Part shown: piece after piece, positions 32,657-41,864 of the stretch
How the letters are laid out: every line of letters starts with the position of its first letter
Position numbering within the stretch: position 1 is the first letter of the stretch
Origin: UBA5109 sp965661005
GTDB taxonomy: Bacteria > Pseudomonadota > Gammaproteobacteria > Pseudomonadales > Pseudohongiellaceae
Direction of reading: 5' to 3'
DNA: 64,000 nucleotides
NCBI GenBank assembly: GCA_965661005.1
Contig: CBFICB010000001.1
Coordinates: 430,820 to 494,819, forward strand
Program-made: the position numbers and the translations under genes
Notes under the pieces: model-generated
Database searches by the model: none
Seen by the model: only the letters and a program-made list of their open reading frames with translations
What the model was told of the DNA's origin: nothing

Positions 32657-33265
32657 CTACTCAAGCTCTGATGCTTGATTTCGTAAATCATTTAACAGGC
32701 CATCAACACCAGAGCGGCGAATAATGCTTCGGTAAGTCGAGCGATATGAGCTTAATAAACTGACATCTTCTACGATTATGTCATAGATAAACCAGCCATT
32801 AGGTCGCTGGCGCAAGCTGTAGTCCACAGCGATATCTGAATTCGTCGTATAAACCAGAGATTTTACGGTGCCACGGTTGCCATCTGTCTCTTCATCCGTG
32901 ATTTCTACGGTTTCATCGGTATAAGCATCCAGACGTTCAATATAGGTGCTTTTCAAAATATTGAAAAAAAGTGATTCAAATTCTGCTCGCTGCTCAGCAC
33001 TTAATTCGCGGTAGTTGGCGGCCAAAGCACTCTGGGCTATGGTATTTGAATCAAAAGCAATGGAAACAGCGTCATCAATTCGTTGCTTGTCTCGAGCAAG
33101 GTTAAAATCTGGTGATCTGAGTATGCCAAACACATTATCTAGCATGCTTTGTACACTTTCAGTTGGCGTACTATATTGAGCCATGGTTTGACTGGGCATA
33201 ATAAGGGCCAGAATCATTGTGAACAGGAAGCTCAGGATCAGACCAGATGTGTTTTTATTTGTCAT
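32657..33265 (-). CDS. mlaC: MlaC-type periplasmic phospholipid-binding protein
   Basis: A periplasmic phospholipid carrier, about 202 residues, that shuttles lipids between the outer-membrane MlaA complex and the inner membrane. A signal peptide (about 9-30, ending TMAQ) precedes the MlaC/Ttg2D fold: FDSNTIAQSALAANYRELSAEQRAEFESLFFNILKSTYIERLDAY, DIAVDYSLRQRPNGWFIYDIIVEDVSLLSSYRSTYRSIIR. The ATG at 33265 has TTGGA 8 bases upstream and is preferred to the upstream alternative. mlaA lies 83 bases upstream on the same strand; the mlaFEDB transporter genes are not in the window. Confidence 0.93.
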   Translation of the reverse strand: MTNKNTSGLILSFLFTMILALIMPSQTMAQYSTPTESVQSMLDNVFGILRSPDFNLARDKQRIDDAVSIAFDSNTIAQSALAANYRELSAEQRAEFESLFFNILKSTYIERLDAYTDETVEITDEETDGNRGTVKSLVYTTNSDIAVDYSLRQRPNGWFIYDIIVEDVSLLSSYRSTYRSIIRRSGVDGLLNDLRNQASELE

Positions 33266-33348
33266 AAGTTTTCCAAAATAAAACATTAATTTGCCTATAA
33301 ATTATACATATATATTAAACAAAGAAGGCTTACTCCAAGCTTAATATA

Positions 33349-34083
33349 CTATTGATCTACTGCAGCTGTACGAGCTTGAGCATATGCGCTGCGGAAAAAT
33401 ACATAAGGATCAAGCGCGCTGTCGTAAAGCGATACATAGTTATCGACTTGAAAGGAAAGGTCATTGATACCATCAAGTCCCTGATAGACTATCCAGTCAT
33501 CCAGCTCCGGATCCCAGATGTGATTAATGGGATTTAAATAGGCATTACCAAATCGGCCTGTTGTATCTCGTAAACTTGAAAAGCTGAGGATCGGCAAGAC
33601 AATATAAAAACCATGTCCGACTCCATAATGGCCAAGTGTTTGCCCAAAATCTTCCCTGTCTTGTTGAAAGCCCCAGCGCGTGGCCGGATCAAATAGTCCC
33701 AGTACACCAATAGTTGAATTCAAACCAAAACGGGACATTTCAGAACCGGCGTTAGGAATATCCAACTGCAAGAGAGCATTGACGGCAGAAACCGGTGTGG
33801 TCAGATTGGTATAAAAGTTGGAAATGTATGATCGAACCGACTCAGGAATGATGCGATAAGTTTTAATAACAGGGCTTAATAATATGCGGAAGAGCTTGTC
33901 ATTGAAGGCAAAGACTAATCGATTGACAGGCTCGAAAGGGTCAGCAATTTCATTTTCAAAAAATTCTTCTTCCTCAAAGGCAAAAAAGTCATCTTCGCTT
34001 TCCTGCGAATAGACCAAGGAAGAAGAAAGCAATAAACCAAACAAAACAAATAGTTTGGCATAGACTTGGATTGAACGCTTCAT
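33349..34083 (-). CDS. mlaA: MlaA (VacJ) outer-membrane lipid-asymmetry protein without lipobox
   Basis: A 244-residue MlaA/VacJ family protein that removes mislocalised phospholipids from the outer leaflet of the outer membrane. Diagnostic segments are DPFEPVNRLVFAFND, YISNFYTNLTTPVSAVNALLQ, STIGVLGLFDPATRWGFQQDREDFGQTLGHYGVGHGFYIVLPILSFSSLRDTTG. The signal peptide ends SLVYSQ and contains no Cys, so the usual lipoprotein anchor is missing; MlaA can still sit in the membrane through its amphipathic ring. A very acidic run (DDFFAFEEEEFFENE) follows the signal. It forms a two-gene unit with mlaC. Confidence 0.92.
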   Translation of the reverse strand: MKRSIQVYAKLFVLFGLLLSSSLVYSQESEDDFFAFEEEEFFENEIADPFEPVNRLVFAFNDKLFRILLSPVIKTYRIIPESVRSYISNFYTNLTTPVSAVNALLQLDIPNAGSEMSRFGLNSTIGVLGLFDPATRWGFQQDREDFGQTLGHYGVGHGFYIVLPILSFSSLRDTTGRFGNAYLNPINHIWDPELDDWIVYQGLDGINDLSFQVDNYVSLYDSALDPYVFFRSAYAQARTAAVDQ

Positions 34084-34216
34084 TCTTACTTGGTCTCCTG
34101 TATCGATAAAAAAATACAGTTCAAATATCTTTTGTTAGGATTTCCTATTATAAAAGGCGTTTTACAGCATTGCTATTGAATAGCCTTAAAAATAGCAAAT
34201 AGCCGATTCCAAAGCG

Positions 34217-36808
34217 CTATCTAAATAAGCTGTCCAGGACGTTATTGAATATTTCCTCAGCGGGATCCGATGATTCAGTATTACTTTCAGTATCAGTATT
34301 TGAGCTGCCTGTTTCTGACTCGCTGCCTGTGCCTAAAATTCGATCAACTAATCCACCAAGTCCTTCTTGTATAACATTGCCTATGGCAGCACTTAAAATG
34401 CTGTCGACATCAGGTAAACAACTAGGTGAATTCATGCTACCGCTACAATTGATAGGCAAGGAGTAACCGCCTATATCGTATTCTTCTGCTTCCACTGTGG
34501 CGCTGGCCGGATTAACCGATGCTAAAAGGTCAAAGTTAATGGTTTGATTTTGCAGATTTGCTAATGTCCCTGCTCCGGTCACATTGAAACCATGAGACTG
34601 AATTAATAAATCGCTACTGCGAGCTATACCATTTTCGATCTGGATTGTAGCTGAAAGACTATCAAAAGGAGTATGTTCACCTCGCTGCACGGCAATTATC
34701 CGTCTACTACGAATCATGGTTTCCAGCTGTGCAAGAACAGCTCCCACATCCACACCTTCCAGAATGCCTTCATTCAGTGTCAGATCTGCATTGCCATTAA
34801 GACTTTCTATAATGGTTTGCGCATTGCTGCCAGCTCCCACAAGAGCTAGGTTAATATTGCCACTTCCACTGGCATAAGAGGCGCCGATAAAGTCATTGGA
34901 AAGAGGTTCAATATCAATATTTTGCAGAGTGGATTGCAGACTGAATTGTGGCTGAGCGTTGTTAACGTTAAGGTTTGCAGCACCCTGATAACTGCCTTGA
35001 TAAAGATTTGCCTGTATGGGGGCCAATTCTATTAAGCCTTGATCAGCATCTAATGTAAGAATGACTTCTGTTAAATTTAAGCCGGAAACTCTGAGTTCAT
35101 CTATGCTGATGTCACCACTGAGATTCAGGCTTTGCAGGCTTTCGAATGATGTATCTGCAGCGGGCTCATTGTTGGCTGCCGATAGACCTGCCTGTTCGGG
35201 TGCCAGATAGCGATCTACATCAATTGTGTTCAGTGAAACATCGAAGTTCATGTCGGGCTGATTAAAATCATCCACACTAAAGGAGCCAGTAATCAGGGTA
35301 TCGTCAACTTCAACTATGAAGCGGTTTAGTTCGACAGAATTGTTGGTAGCACTGATGCTGGTTGAAAATGCTATTTGTTCCAGAACATTAGGATCTCGGG
35401 TTTGTGGCAGATCCAATGTTAGAGAAGGCCTCAGTGATTTTGGGTTAAAGCTATCTATATCAAATTCACCACGAATATCAGGCTGGCTCATGAAATCACC
35501 AATGTTGAATTTCCCTTCTAGCAGCAGGTCGAGTACCGACAGACTAAAATCATTGAGCATAAGGTTTTCATCATCAAGGTTAAGTTCGGCATTGGTATAA
35601 AGGTGCACGTTAGTGGGCGTAGTCAAAGGCTCACCAGATACGCTGAAATTCAGGTCAAAAGGCAGTAATAGCAGGTTTTCAGAATTACCGTCCAGATAAA
35701 CCAATAATTGTATGTCATCAATACGATCGGCCAGTTCTGTCTGGCCAAAAAGATTGAGTAAGTCCCCGGCATTGCCACTATTGAAATTAATCGAGCCATT
35801 GATGCTTCCATCACTATTTCTCAGATCAGCTTCTAGTGTGCTTCCCAGAAATTCCAGATCCAAATTTTCCAGGCGATAGATATTCTGATCCGGGTCATAG
35901 GTCACAGCAGTATTAAGCTTGATGCTGCTGTCCAGATCTTGCATGCTCTGCATTCTATCGGCTAGCTCGCCTTGGCCAAAAAGGGCCAGCAGCTCGGGAG
36001 TTCGATCAGTATTAAAATTTACAGAACCAGATATATTGCCATCGCTGCTGCTTAAATTAGCTTCCAGTCTGCTATCAAGCACATCCAGGCCGAAATTTTC
36101 AAGTGCATAAACATTGTTTTCCAGATCATAGGTCACAGAACTAGTGAGAGTAATGTCACTTTCAATGTCGGGGAGTTCTACAATATTGGGATTGCTGGCG
36201 ACCAGATGCAGGCTCATGGCAAGCTCTAGCGGCTCACCATAAATAAGCTCAGGGATATTCACTGTAATGTCATCAGCATTAATGGTTTGGCCATTTGTTT
36301 GATCAGTATAGTTCACCTCTACTCTGTCAATCGCCATGCCACCAATGATTAGCTGATTAAATACAAGGCCTTCGCCAGGAGCTGAATCTTCAAGGCGGGG
36401 TTGATCTGAATCACCAAGGCTGGACCAGTTGTTGTTGCCTTCAGCATCTATCTCTAGATTTAGAGTGGCGCCGTTGAGTATGACGGTGTCTACTTCATAT
36501 TCCTGACTAAGCAAAGGCATCAGCTTGATTCGAAATGCCGCCTGCTCAGCACTCAAAAACATACTGTTTGTAAAACCCTCAGGGTTGGAAATACTAAGGC
36601 CCTCTACTTGCAGCCCTAGCCAGGGGTATATACTGCTTTCAATATTACCGGTAATGGTCAACTCTCTACCGGTTCGCTCATAAAATTGCTCACTAAGCCA
36701 GTCTTTGTAATTATTTAGATCTAGATTGGTTAGAAATAATACGCCAATGACAATGGCTGCAAAGCAGATTGATATTAGACTGGTGACAATAATGATTAGT
36801 TTTTTCAT
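34217..36808 (-). CDS. AsmA family envelope protein
   Basis: An 863-residue inner-membrane-anchored protein with one N-terminal helix (about 5-28) and a large periplasmic part. The N-terminal AsmA signature is DLNNYKDWLSEQFYERTGRELTITGNIESSIYPWLGLQVEGLSISNPEGF. The middle has repeated units (LENFGLDVLDSRLEANLSSSDGNISGSVNFNTDRTPELLALFG and a near copy 100 residues later), and the C-terminus has SGNINLALVGAGSNAQTIIESLNGNADLTLNEGILEGVDV. AsmA-like proteins are thought to bridge the envelope and move phospholipids. It is divergent from the PPIase gene, with mlaA-mlaC downstream on the same strand. Confidence 0.92.
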   Translation of the reverse strand: MKKLIIIVTSLISICFAAIVIGVLFLTNLDLNNYKDWLSEQFYERTGRELTITGNIESSIYPWLGLQVEGLSISNPEGFTNSMFLSAEQAAFRIKLMPLLSQEYEVDTVILNGATLNLEIDAEGNNNWSSLGDSDQPRLEDSAPGEGLVFNQLIIGGMAIDRVEVNYTDQTNGQTINADDITVNIPELIYGEPLELAMSLHLVASNPNIVELPDIESDITLTSSVTYDLENNVYALENFGLDVLDSRLEANLSSSDGNISGSVNFNTDRTPELLALFGQGELADRMQSMQDLDSSIKLNTAVTYDPDQNIYRLENLDLEFLGSTLEADLRNSDGSINGSINFNSGNAGDLLNLFGQTELADRIDDIQLLVYLDGNSENLLLLPFDLNFSVSGEPLTTPTNVHLYTNAELNLDDENLMLNDFSLSVLDLLLEGKFNIGDFMSQPDIRGEFDIDSFNPKSLRPSLTLDLPQTRDPNVLEQIAFSTSISATNNSVELNRFIVEVDDTLITGSFSVDDFNQPDMNFDVSLNTIDVDRYLAPEQAGLSAANNEPAADTSFESLQSLNLSGDISIDELRVSGLNLTEVILTLDADQGLIELAPIQANLYQGSYQGAANLNVNNAQPQFSLQSTLQNIDIEPLSNDFIGASYASGSGNINLALVGAGSNAQTIIESLNGNADLTLNEGILEGVDVGAVLAQLETMIRSRRIIAVQRGEHTPFDSLSATIQIENGIARSSDLLIQSHGFNVTGAGTLANLQNQTINFDLLASVNPASATVEAEEYDIGGYSLPINCSGSMNSPSCLPDVDSILSAAIGNVIQEGLGGLVDRILGTGSESETGSSNTDTESNTESSDPAEEIFNNVLDSLFR

Positions 36809-36913
36809 TTTGGGTATAGAGTCTATTGATAAGAATTTAGTTACATTGTGGCTTAGATTGCGATTATAAAAATAAATTTCCTATAATGTTCAGATATTTT
36901 TAAAGGAAGTGGC

Positions 36914-37804
36914 ATGTCAGATATTCAGAGTACCTTAAAACAACCCTTAATACATTTTGTCGTTATTGGCGCTTTGCTATTTTTCTTGTTTAGTCTTAGT
37001 GATAACGACGATGAAGTCGTTGATGACAGCATTATTACTGTCAACCGTGAGGAATTACTGAGTTACATGCAATACCAGGCTAATGCCTTTAACGAGGAAT
37101 TTTTTGCACAGCAGCTGGACAGCATGGATGAAAGCCAGCGCCAATTATTGATTGAAAGCTATTATCGTCAAGAAGCCCTTTATAGAGAAGCCCTAGCGAT
37201 GGGGATGGATAAAGGGGATAACGACATTAAATTACGTATGGTTGATAAGCTGATATTTTTGCTGCAAGGCTCGGTGCCTGCGGTACCAGCGGCAACAGAA
37301 GAAGATCTTGAAAGCTACTATGCTGAGAATGCCGATATTTATCGACGTCCAGCGTCTTATTCGTTTACTCATGTTTATATCAATGATCAAGAACACAGCA
37401 TTGAGGGTAGAAGCAGAGCAGAATCCTTACTGCAAGAACTAACAGAAAATAATATCGATTTTTTCGAAGCATCTGATTTTGGCGACACCTTTCCATATTT
37501 GCAAAATTATGTGAGACGCTCGCGAGATTTTATACGCAATAATTTTGACGACGACTTTGCCAACTGGCTGGATTCCATAAATGCCCAGGATGGATTATGG
37601 CAAGGACCTATCGAGTCGCCACTGGGGTATCACATCGTCATGTTAAGTAATCGTTTCCCTGCTGAATTACCTCCCTTGAATGAAATTCGAGACCGAGTCG
37701 AGGAAGATTTCTATATCGAAAGTCAGTACATGCTGCGCTTGGAAGCTGAAAATAACCTGATAAAAAAATATCAGCTTGAAGTCGGGGAGTTAAATGGTGA
37801 ATGA
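36914..37804 (+). CDS. Membrane-anchored parvulin-type peptidylprolyl isomerase
   Basis: A 296-residue protein with an N-terminal transmembrane helix (about 12-31) and a periplasmic region. Residues about 130-270 resemble a PpiC/SurA-type rotamase: ATEEDLESYYAENADIYRRPASYSFTHVYIN, then ANWLDSINAQDGLWQGPIESPLGYHIVMLSNRFPAELPPLNEIRDRVEEDFYIE, which holds the parvulin end motif GPIESPLGYH. The GGAAG before the ATG supports the start. The HupE/UreJ gene follows after three bases; this pair recurs in marine gammaproteobacteria, suggesting the isomerase assists folding in that system. Confidence 0.85.
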   Translation: MSDIQSTLKQPLIHFVVIGALLFFLFSLSDNDDEVVDDSIITVNREELLSYMQYQANAFNEEFFAQQLDSMDESQRQLLIESYYRQEALYREALAMGMDKGDNDIKLRMVDKLIFLLQGSVPAVPAATEEDLESYYAENADIYRRPASYSFTHVYINDQEHSIEGRSRAESLLQELTENNIDFFEASDFGDTFPYLQNYVRRSRDFIRNNFDDDFANWLDSINAQDGLWQGPIESPLGYHIVMLSNRFPAELPPLNEIRDRVEEDFYIESQYMLRLEAENNLIKKYQLEVGELNGE

Positions 37805-37807
37805 TAA

Positions 37808-38803
37808 ATGCGTCTGCTAGTTAGGGTTCTGGCTTTAATCATTTTTTGCAGCAGTGCTCAAATTGGCGTTGCTCATGATGCTCGTCCTGTGGTCATTGAT
37901 TTAAGTGAACAGGCCCCCGATATATTTATCTTTATTGTTAGGGCGCCACCGGTGTTAGGAGCCAATAATTATCCGGCTCTGATCTGGCCAGAAGAATGTA
38001 CGAACCAAAGCACTCAGGGAGGCGGTAATAGCTGGCAGTGTGCCGGTGGCCTGGACGGCTTAATTTTTTCCCTGGAATATCCGCAAAGTAACCCCTCTTT
38101 AGCGTCATATTTCACAGTAACTTTTTTAGATGGCAGTTCACGCAATATGATGTTGACCCCTTCGGAAACCAGCTGGGAAGTCGAAGGGCCGCCAACGACA
38201 CTAGGAATTATTGAGGACTACACCATACTGGGGTTTGAACATATTTTAGCCGGCTTGGATCATCTGCTTTTTGTCCTCGGGTTATTGGTTATTTCAGGAA
38301 CAGCCAAAAGAATTTTACTTACAGTTACGGGTTTTACTTTAGCTCATTCGATCACTTTATTTTTATCCACCATGGGTTTGATCAATATACCGATAGCTCC
38401 AGTAGAAGCTGTGATCGCCTTATCAATTTTATTTTTAGCACATGAAATTGCGCTGAAAAAAATAAATTCCTGGACTTATCGTACACCCGTCATTGTTTCT
38501 TTTGGTTTTGGTTTGCTACATGGTTTGGGCTTTGCCAGTGCTCTTGGTGATGTAGGTGTCGTAGCAAATCAGATTTTATTGTCGCTGTTGTTTTTTAATG
38601 TTGGTGTTGAGCTTGGACAGCTCGCTTTTATTGCAGTTGTTGGAGTAGTGTATTTGATTTTCAAAGAGTTTTATTTGCGCATTAAATTAAAGGAATTTGG
38701 TCATAGTGTATCGTCTTTGAACCTTCAGCTATTAATTGCTTATCTGATTGGAATTCCTTCTGCCTATTGGGTAATAGAGCGTAGTATCAGTTTTTTGATT
38801 TAG
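37808..38803 (+). CDS. HupE/UreJ family membrane protein
   Basis: A 331-residue protein with a signal peptide (ending GVAHD), a periplasmic domain of about 110 residues and a C-terminal half of five or six transmembrane helices. The family signature GFEHILAGLDHLLFVLGLLVISG is at about residues 142-165, followed by LTVTGFTLAHSITLFLS, PVEAVIALSILFLAHEIAL and FGFGLLHGLGFASAL. Conserved His in LDH, AHS, AHE and LHG suggest metal binding; HupE and UreJ relatives move nickel or related ions. The metal here is not known. Three bases separate it from the PPIase gene. Confidence 0.88.
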   Translation: MRLLVRVLALIIFCSSAQIGVAHDARPVVIDLSEQAPDIFIFIVRAPPVLGANNYPALIWPEECTNQSTQGGGNSWQCAGGLDGLIFSLEYPQSNPSLASYFTVTFLDGSSRNMMLTPSETSWEVEGPPTTLGIIEDYTILGFEHILAGLDHLLFVLGLLVISGTAKRILLTVTGFTLAHSITLFLSTMGLINIPIAPVEAVIALSILFLAHEIALKKINSWTYRTPVIVSFGFGLLHGLGFASALGDVGVVANQILLSLLFFNVGVELGQLAFIAVVGVVYLIFKEFYLRIKLKEFGHSVSSLNLQLLIAYLIGIPSAYWVIERSISFLI

Positions 38804-38806
38804 AGC

Positions 38807-39652
38807 CTATTTTAGAAAATCTGCATGATATTTAATGTGATCGCCAATAAAACTGGCTATAAAAAAATAGGAGTGATCATATTCAGGCTGCATACGCAAA
38901 GTGAGAGGATGACCTGCTTGATCACAGGCAGCTTTAAGTAATTCTGGTTTGAGTTGTTCCAAAAGAAAATCATCTGCATCACCCTGATCAATTAACAGTG
39001 GCAGCTTCTCCTTCGCCTTAGCAATTAATGCGCAACTGTCATAATCAGCCCAGTTCGTTTTGTCAGCTCCTATATAATGGCTTAAGGCTTTTTCGCCCCA
39101 TGGGCAATTTGCCGGAGAACAAATCGGTGCAAAAGCTGATACAGCTTTATATTTTCCGGGATTTTTTAAGGCGATAGTCAGTGCGCCGTGACCACCCATG
39201 GAATGTCCCATAATCGACGAGCTAGTCGTTTGCAAAGGTAATTCACTTGCCGCGAGAACAGCCGGCAATTCTTCAGTGATGTAACTATACATTTGATAAT
39301 GTTTGCTCCAGGGCTGTTCGCTTGCATCAACATAAAACCCTGCTCCCAAACCAAAATCATAAGCGCCTTCTGGATCATCAGGCACATCATCACCGCGTGG
39401 GCTGGTATCTGGACAAACAATTGCAACACCAGCCTCGGCAGCGTAACGCTGCGCCCCGGCTTTTTGCACGAAATTATCATCGGTACAGGTTAAACCCGAC
39501 AACCAGTAAATATGAGGCACAGGTTTTTCATCTGCTTGCGGAGGCAAATAAACTGAGAAGTTCATTTCACAGCTAAGTACATCAGATTGATGAGAAAATT
39601 TTAGTTGTTTGCCACCAATACACTTAATATCACTTATTATATTTATTTTCAT
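38807..39652 (-). CDS. fghA: S-formylglutathione hydrolase
   Basis: An esterase of about 281 residues that hydrolyses S-formylglutathione to glutathione and formate, the second step of formaldehyde detoxification. SGLTCTDDNFVQKAGAQRYAAE (about 52-73), the nucleophile site GHSMGGHGAL (Ser151), PICSPANCPWGEKA and the late DHSYFFIASFIGDHI (catalytic His) are all typical. The ATG at 39652 is chosen because TTGGA lies 4-5 bases upstream; thirteen codons upstream are open but unlikely. adhC lies upstream on the same strand across 384 bases holding two palindromic elements. Confidence 0.95.
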   Translation of the reverse strand: MKINIISDIKCIGGKQLKFSHQSDVLSCEMNFSVYLPPQADEKPVPHIYWLSGLTCTDDNFVQKAGAQRYAAEAGVAIVCPDTSPRGDDVPDDPEGAYDFGLGAGFYVDASEQPWSKHYQMYSYITEELPAVLAASELPLQTTSSSIMGHSMGGHGALTIALKNPGKYKAVSAFAPICSPANCPWGEKALSHYIGADKTNWADYDSCALIAKAKEKLPLLIDQGDADDFLLEQLKPELLKAACDQAGHPLTLRMQPEYDHSYFFIASFIGDHIKYHADFLK

Positions 39653-39677
39653 ATTTCCAATTTTACTATTTAATATA

Positions 39678-39815
39678 GTTATAAACTCCACGTAGCCTGG
39701 TCATTTCCCTCATAAATTATTCGGTGCTGCGGAACTCATCGCTATGCTCCTCGAACTGACTCGAATAATTTACTCAGTCAAAATATGACCAGATAGCTAC
39801 TTTGAAATTTATAAC
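39678..39815. repeat. Long imperfect palindromic element A
   Basis: Arms 39678-39723 and 39762-39815 are inverted, imperfect copies (shared blocks GTTATAAA, GTAGC, CTGGTCAT, AAATTATTCG). They enclose a core at 39724-39761 that, read on the minus strand, contains TTCGAGGAGC and GATGAGTTCCGCAGC. The core is related to that of element B but the arms differ, so arms have kept pairing within each copy while diverging between copies. Confidence 0.65.
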
Positions 39816-39872
39816 ACTCATGATTAACCTCATTGTTTAAAAACTGAATAATTAATGCACTGATAGTGAAAG

Positions 39873-40023
39873 CTGATGTAACTTGGTTTACACACTTTTG
39901 TCCATGATTTCATAAGACGTAATATTCAGGAATAAGCGAGGAATGTTTGAGCCGAAGGCGAGTTCCACAGCGCTGAATATTACGTTTATGAATGGACGGT
40001 GTGGAAAGCAAGTTTCATCCGAT
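39873..40023. repeat. Long imperfect palindromic element B
   Basis: Arms 39873-39929 and 39973-40023 pair through blocks including ACGTAATATTCAG (13 bases perfect), TCATAA, GTCCAT and AACTTG. The core 39930-39972 carries GCGAGGAATGTTTGAGCC and GGCGAGTTCCACAGCG, matching the core of element A in opposite orientation. Together A and B fill most of the adhC-fghA gap; I see no gene there. Confidence 0.65.
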
Positions 40024-40036
40024 TAATATATAAAAT

Positions 40037-41140
40037 TTAATAAATAACTACTGAGCGGATACTTTCCCCAGCATGCATTAAATCAAAGGCTTTATTAATG
40101 TCTTCTAGTGGCATGGTATGAGTGATTAAATCATCGATATTTATTTTGTTTTCCATATACCAATCAACAATTTTAGGCACATCGGTTCGGCCTCTGGCGC
40201 CACCAAAAGCTGTGCCATGCCATGATCGTCCTGTCACCAGCTGGAAGGGGCGTGTGGATATCTCCTGACCAGCACCAGCAACGCCAATGATATAAGATTC
40301 ACCCCAGCCCTTATGAGTGCACTCCAATGCCTGACGCATAACCTCAACATTGCCGATGCATTCAAAGCTGTAATCTGCACCTCCGGTCATTTGTACAATA
40401 TGATCCACAACGTTCTCGACTTTTGAAGGATTAATAAAGTCAGTCATGCCAAATTTTTTGCCCAGAGCTTCACGGTCAGAGTTGAGATCGACTCCAATAA
40501 TTTTACTGGCACCTGCGAGTTTTAAGCCTTGAATAACATTCAAACCAATGCCGCCGAGACCAAACACTACTGCGGTAGAACCAAACTCCACTTTAGCCTG
40601 AAAAATAACTGCACCGACGCCGGTGGTAACCCCGCAACCGATATAGCAGGCTTTATCATAAGGAGCATCCGACCTGATTTTGGCTAGTGATATCTCAGGT
40701 AGTACAGTGTAATTGGAAAAGGTAGAACAACCCATATAATGCAGTATTGGTTTGCCATCCAGAGAGAAACGGCTGGTGCCATCAGGCATAAGACCTTGGC
40801 CTTGAGTTGCTCGAACAGCCTGGCATAAATTGGTCTTGGGGTGCAGACAGTAATCACACTCCCGGCATTCTGCGGTATAAAGCGGAATGACAGTATCCCC
40901 TGGCTTGAGTGAGCTAACGCCGGCACCAACTTCTACCACGACACCACAACCTTCATGGCCAAGTATGGCTGGGAAAGCACCCTCCGGATCAGCACCACTT
41001 AAGGTGAATTCATCGGTATGACATATTCCCGTGGCTTTAAGCTCAATTAAGACTTCTCCGGCCTTGGGACCCTCCAAGTCAACTTCACAGATTTCCAGTG
41101 GTTTCCCCGCTTCGAATGCTACGGCAGCTCGTGTTTTCAT
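40037..41140 (-). CDS. adhC: S-(hydroxymethyl)glutathione dehydrogenase (class III alcohol dehydrogenase)
   Basis: A 367-residue NAD-dependent zinc dehydrogenase that oxidises the glutathione-formaldehyde adduct. Catalytic zinc ligands are C40 (GICHTDEF), H62 (GHEG) and the Cys of YIGCGVTTG near 170. The structural zinc has C92, C95, C98 and C106 (CRECDYCLHPKTNLC). The NAD site is VFGLGGIGLNVIQGLKLAGASKIIGVD. AAAGGA lies about seven bases before the ATG. It forms the glutathione-dependent formaldehyde pathway with fghA downstream. No FrmR-type regulator is adjacent. Confidence 0.96.
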   Translation of the reverse strand: MKTRAAVAFEAGKPLEICEVDLEGPKAGEVLIELKATGICHTDEFTLSGADPEGAFPAILGHEGCGVVVEVGAGVSSLKPGDTVIPLYTAECRECDYCLHPKTNLCQAVRATQGQGLMPDGTSRFSLDGKPILHYMGCSTFSNYTVLPEISLAKIRSDAPYDKACYIGCGVTTGVGAVIFQAKVEFGSTAVVFGLGGIGLNVIQGLKLAGASKIIGVDLNSDREALGKKFGMTDFINPSKVENVVDHIVQMTGGADYSFECIGNVEVMRQALECTHKGWGESYIIGVAGAGQEISTRPFQLVTGRSWHGTAFGGARGRTDVPKIVDWYMENKINIDDLITHTMPLEDINKAFDLMHAGESIRSVVIY

Positions 41141-41213
41141 TGATATTCCTTTTGTAGGCTTGTTTCAAATAACAAAAGAAATAATAAGGGGTTTGGAATG
41201 TGGAATGCAAACC

Positions 41214-41864
41214 TCAATCGATATTTTTAAATTCACGATTAAGCTTGAATTTACTGGACGTTACATAAGCTTCCATGCGCGTTAATCTTTCATGTATGGC
41301 AGAAAATTTTCTAGAGCAGTTTTTAAAAGTAGTGCGTGATGAATTATTGGCTTCTTCAAGCGTTTCTGCCACCTTGGAATATTCAGTATTTTTTGGGGTA
41401 TAGCTCGCTTTAGGTTTTTCATCCAGTATAAAGTACGCAATAAAATAGGCTATAAAAACAACAGAGCCAGGAATTAACATGGCTAATACAGTGAGTATGC
41501 GCACAATCGTGACATCAACTTCCAGATAGTCAGCTATGCCAGCACAAACACCAAGAATCTTTTTCTCTTTGGTGTTTTTATACAGTTTCTTTTTGTAATC
41601 AATATTTCGAAAATGATTGATGGTGGAATTAGGTTTGAATTTTTTTAAATTTTCACTCAGATCCCCGGATTGATTTTTATCCATAAAGAACCAGGCAATT
41701 AAGTAGGCAGGAATCATAAACCAGCCACCAAAAATTACGCTGATGATGAAGCCCAGCCTTATCATCCAGGTTTCGATACCAACGAAATTAGCAATACCGG
41801 CGCAGACGCCAAGAAACTTTTTATCTTTTTCGTTTAGGCAAAGTTTTGGCCGTTCATTCTGCAT
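41214..41864 (-). CDS. pspC: Tandem PspC-domain membrane protein
   Basis: A 216-residue protein with two PspC domains. The first (about 10-65) reads KKFLGVCAGIANFVGIETWMIRLGFIISVIFGGWFMIPAYLIAWFFMD; the second (about 95-150) reads KKILGVCAGIADYLEVDVTIVRILTVLAMLIPGSVVFIAYFIAYFILDEKP. Each has paired transmembrane helices. A soluble tail of about 65 residues follows. E. coli PspC has one domain, so this is a duplication. GGAGAGATAACC before the ATG at 41864 fixes the start; the gene overlaps pspB by 11 bases. With PspB it senses envelope stress and recruits PspA. Confidence 0.92.
   Translation of the reverse strand: MQNERPKLCLNEKDKKFLGVCAGIANFVGIETWMIRLGFIISVIFGGWFMIPAYLIAWFFMDKNQSGDLSENLKKFKPNSTINHFRNIDYKKKLYKNTKEKKILGVCAGIADYLEVDVTIVRILTVLAMLIPGSVVFIAYFIAYFILDEKPKASYTPKNTEYSKVAETLEEANNSSRTTFKNCSRKFSAIHERLTRMEAYVTSSKFKLNREFKNID

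Noticed and set aside
34217..36808. Repeated segments inside the AsmA gene considered as DNA repeats
   Set aside because: The likeness is at protein level between about 100-residue AsmA repeats; the DNA has diverged, so it is internal domain duplication rather than a repeat element.
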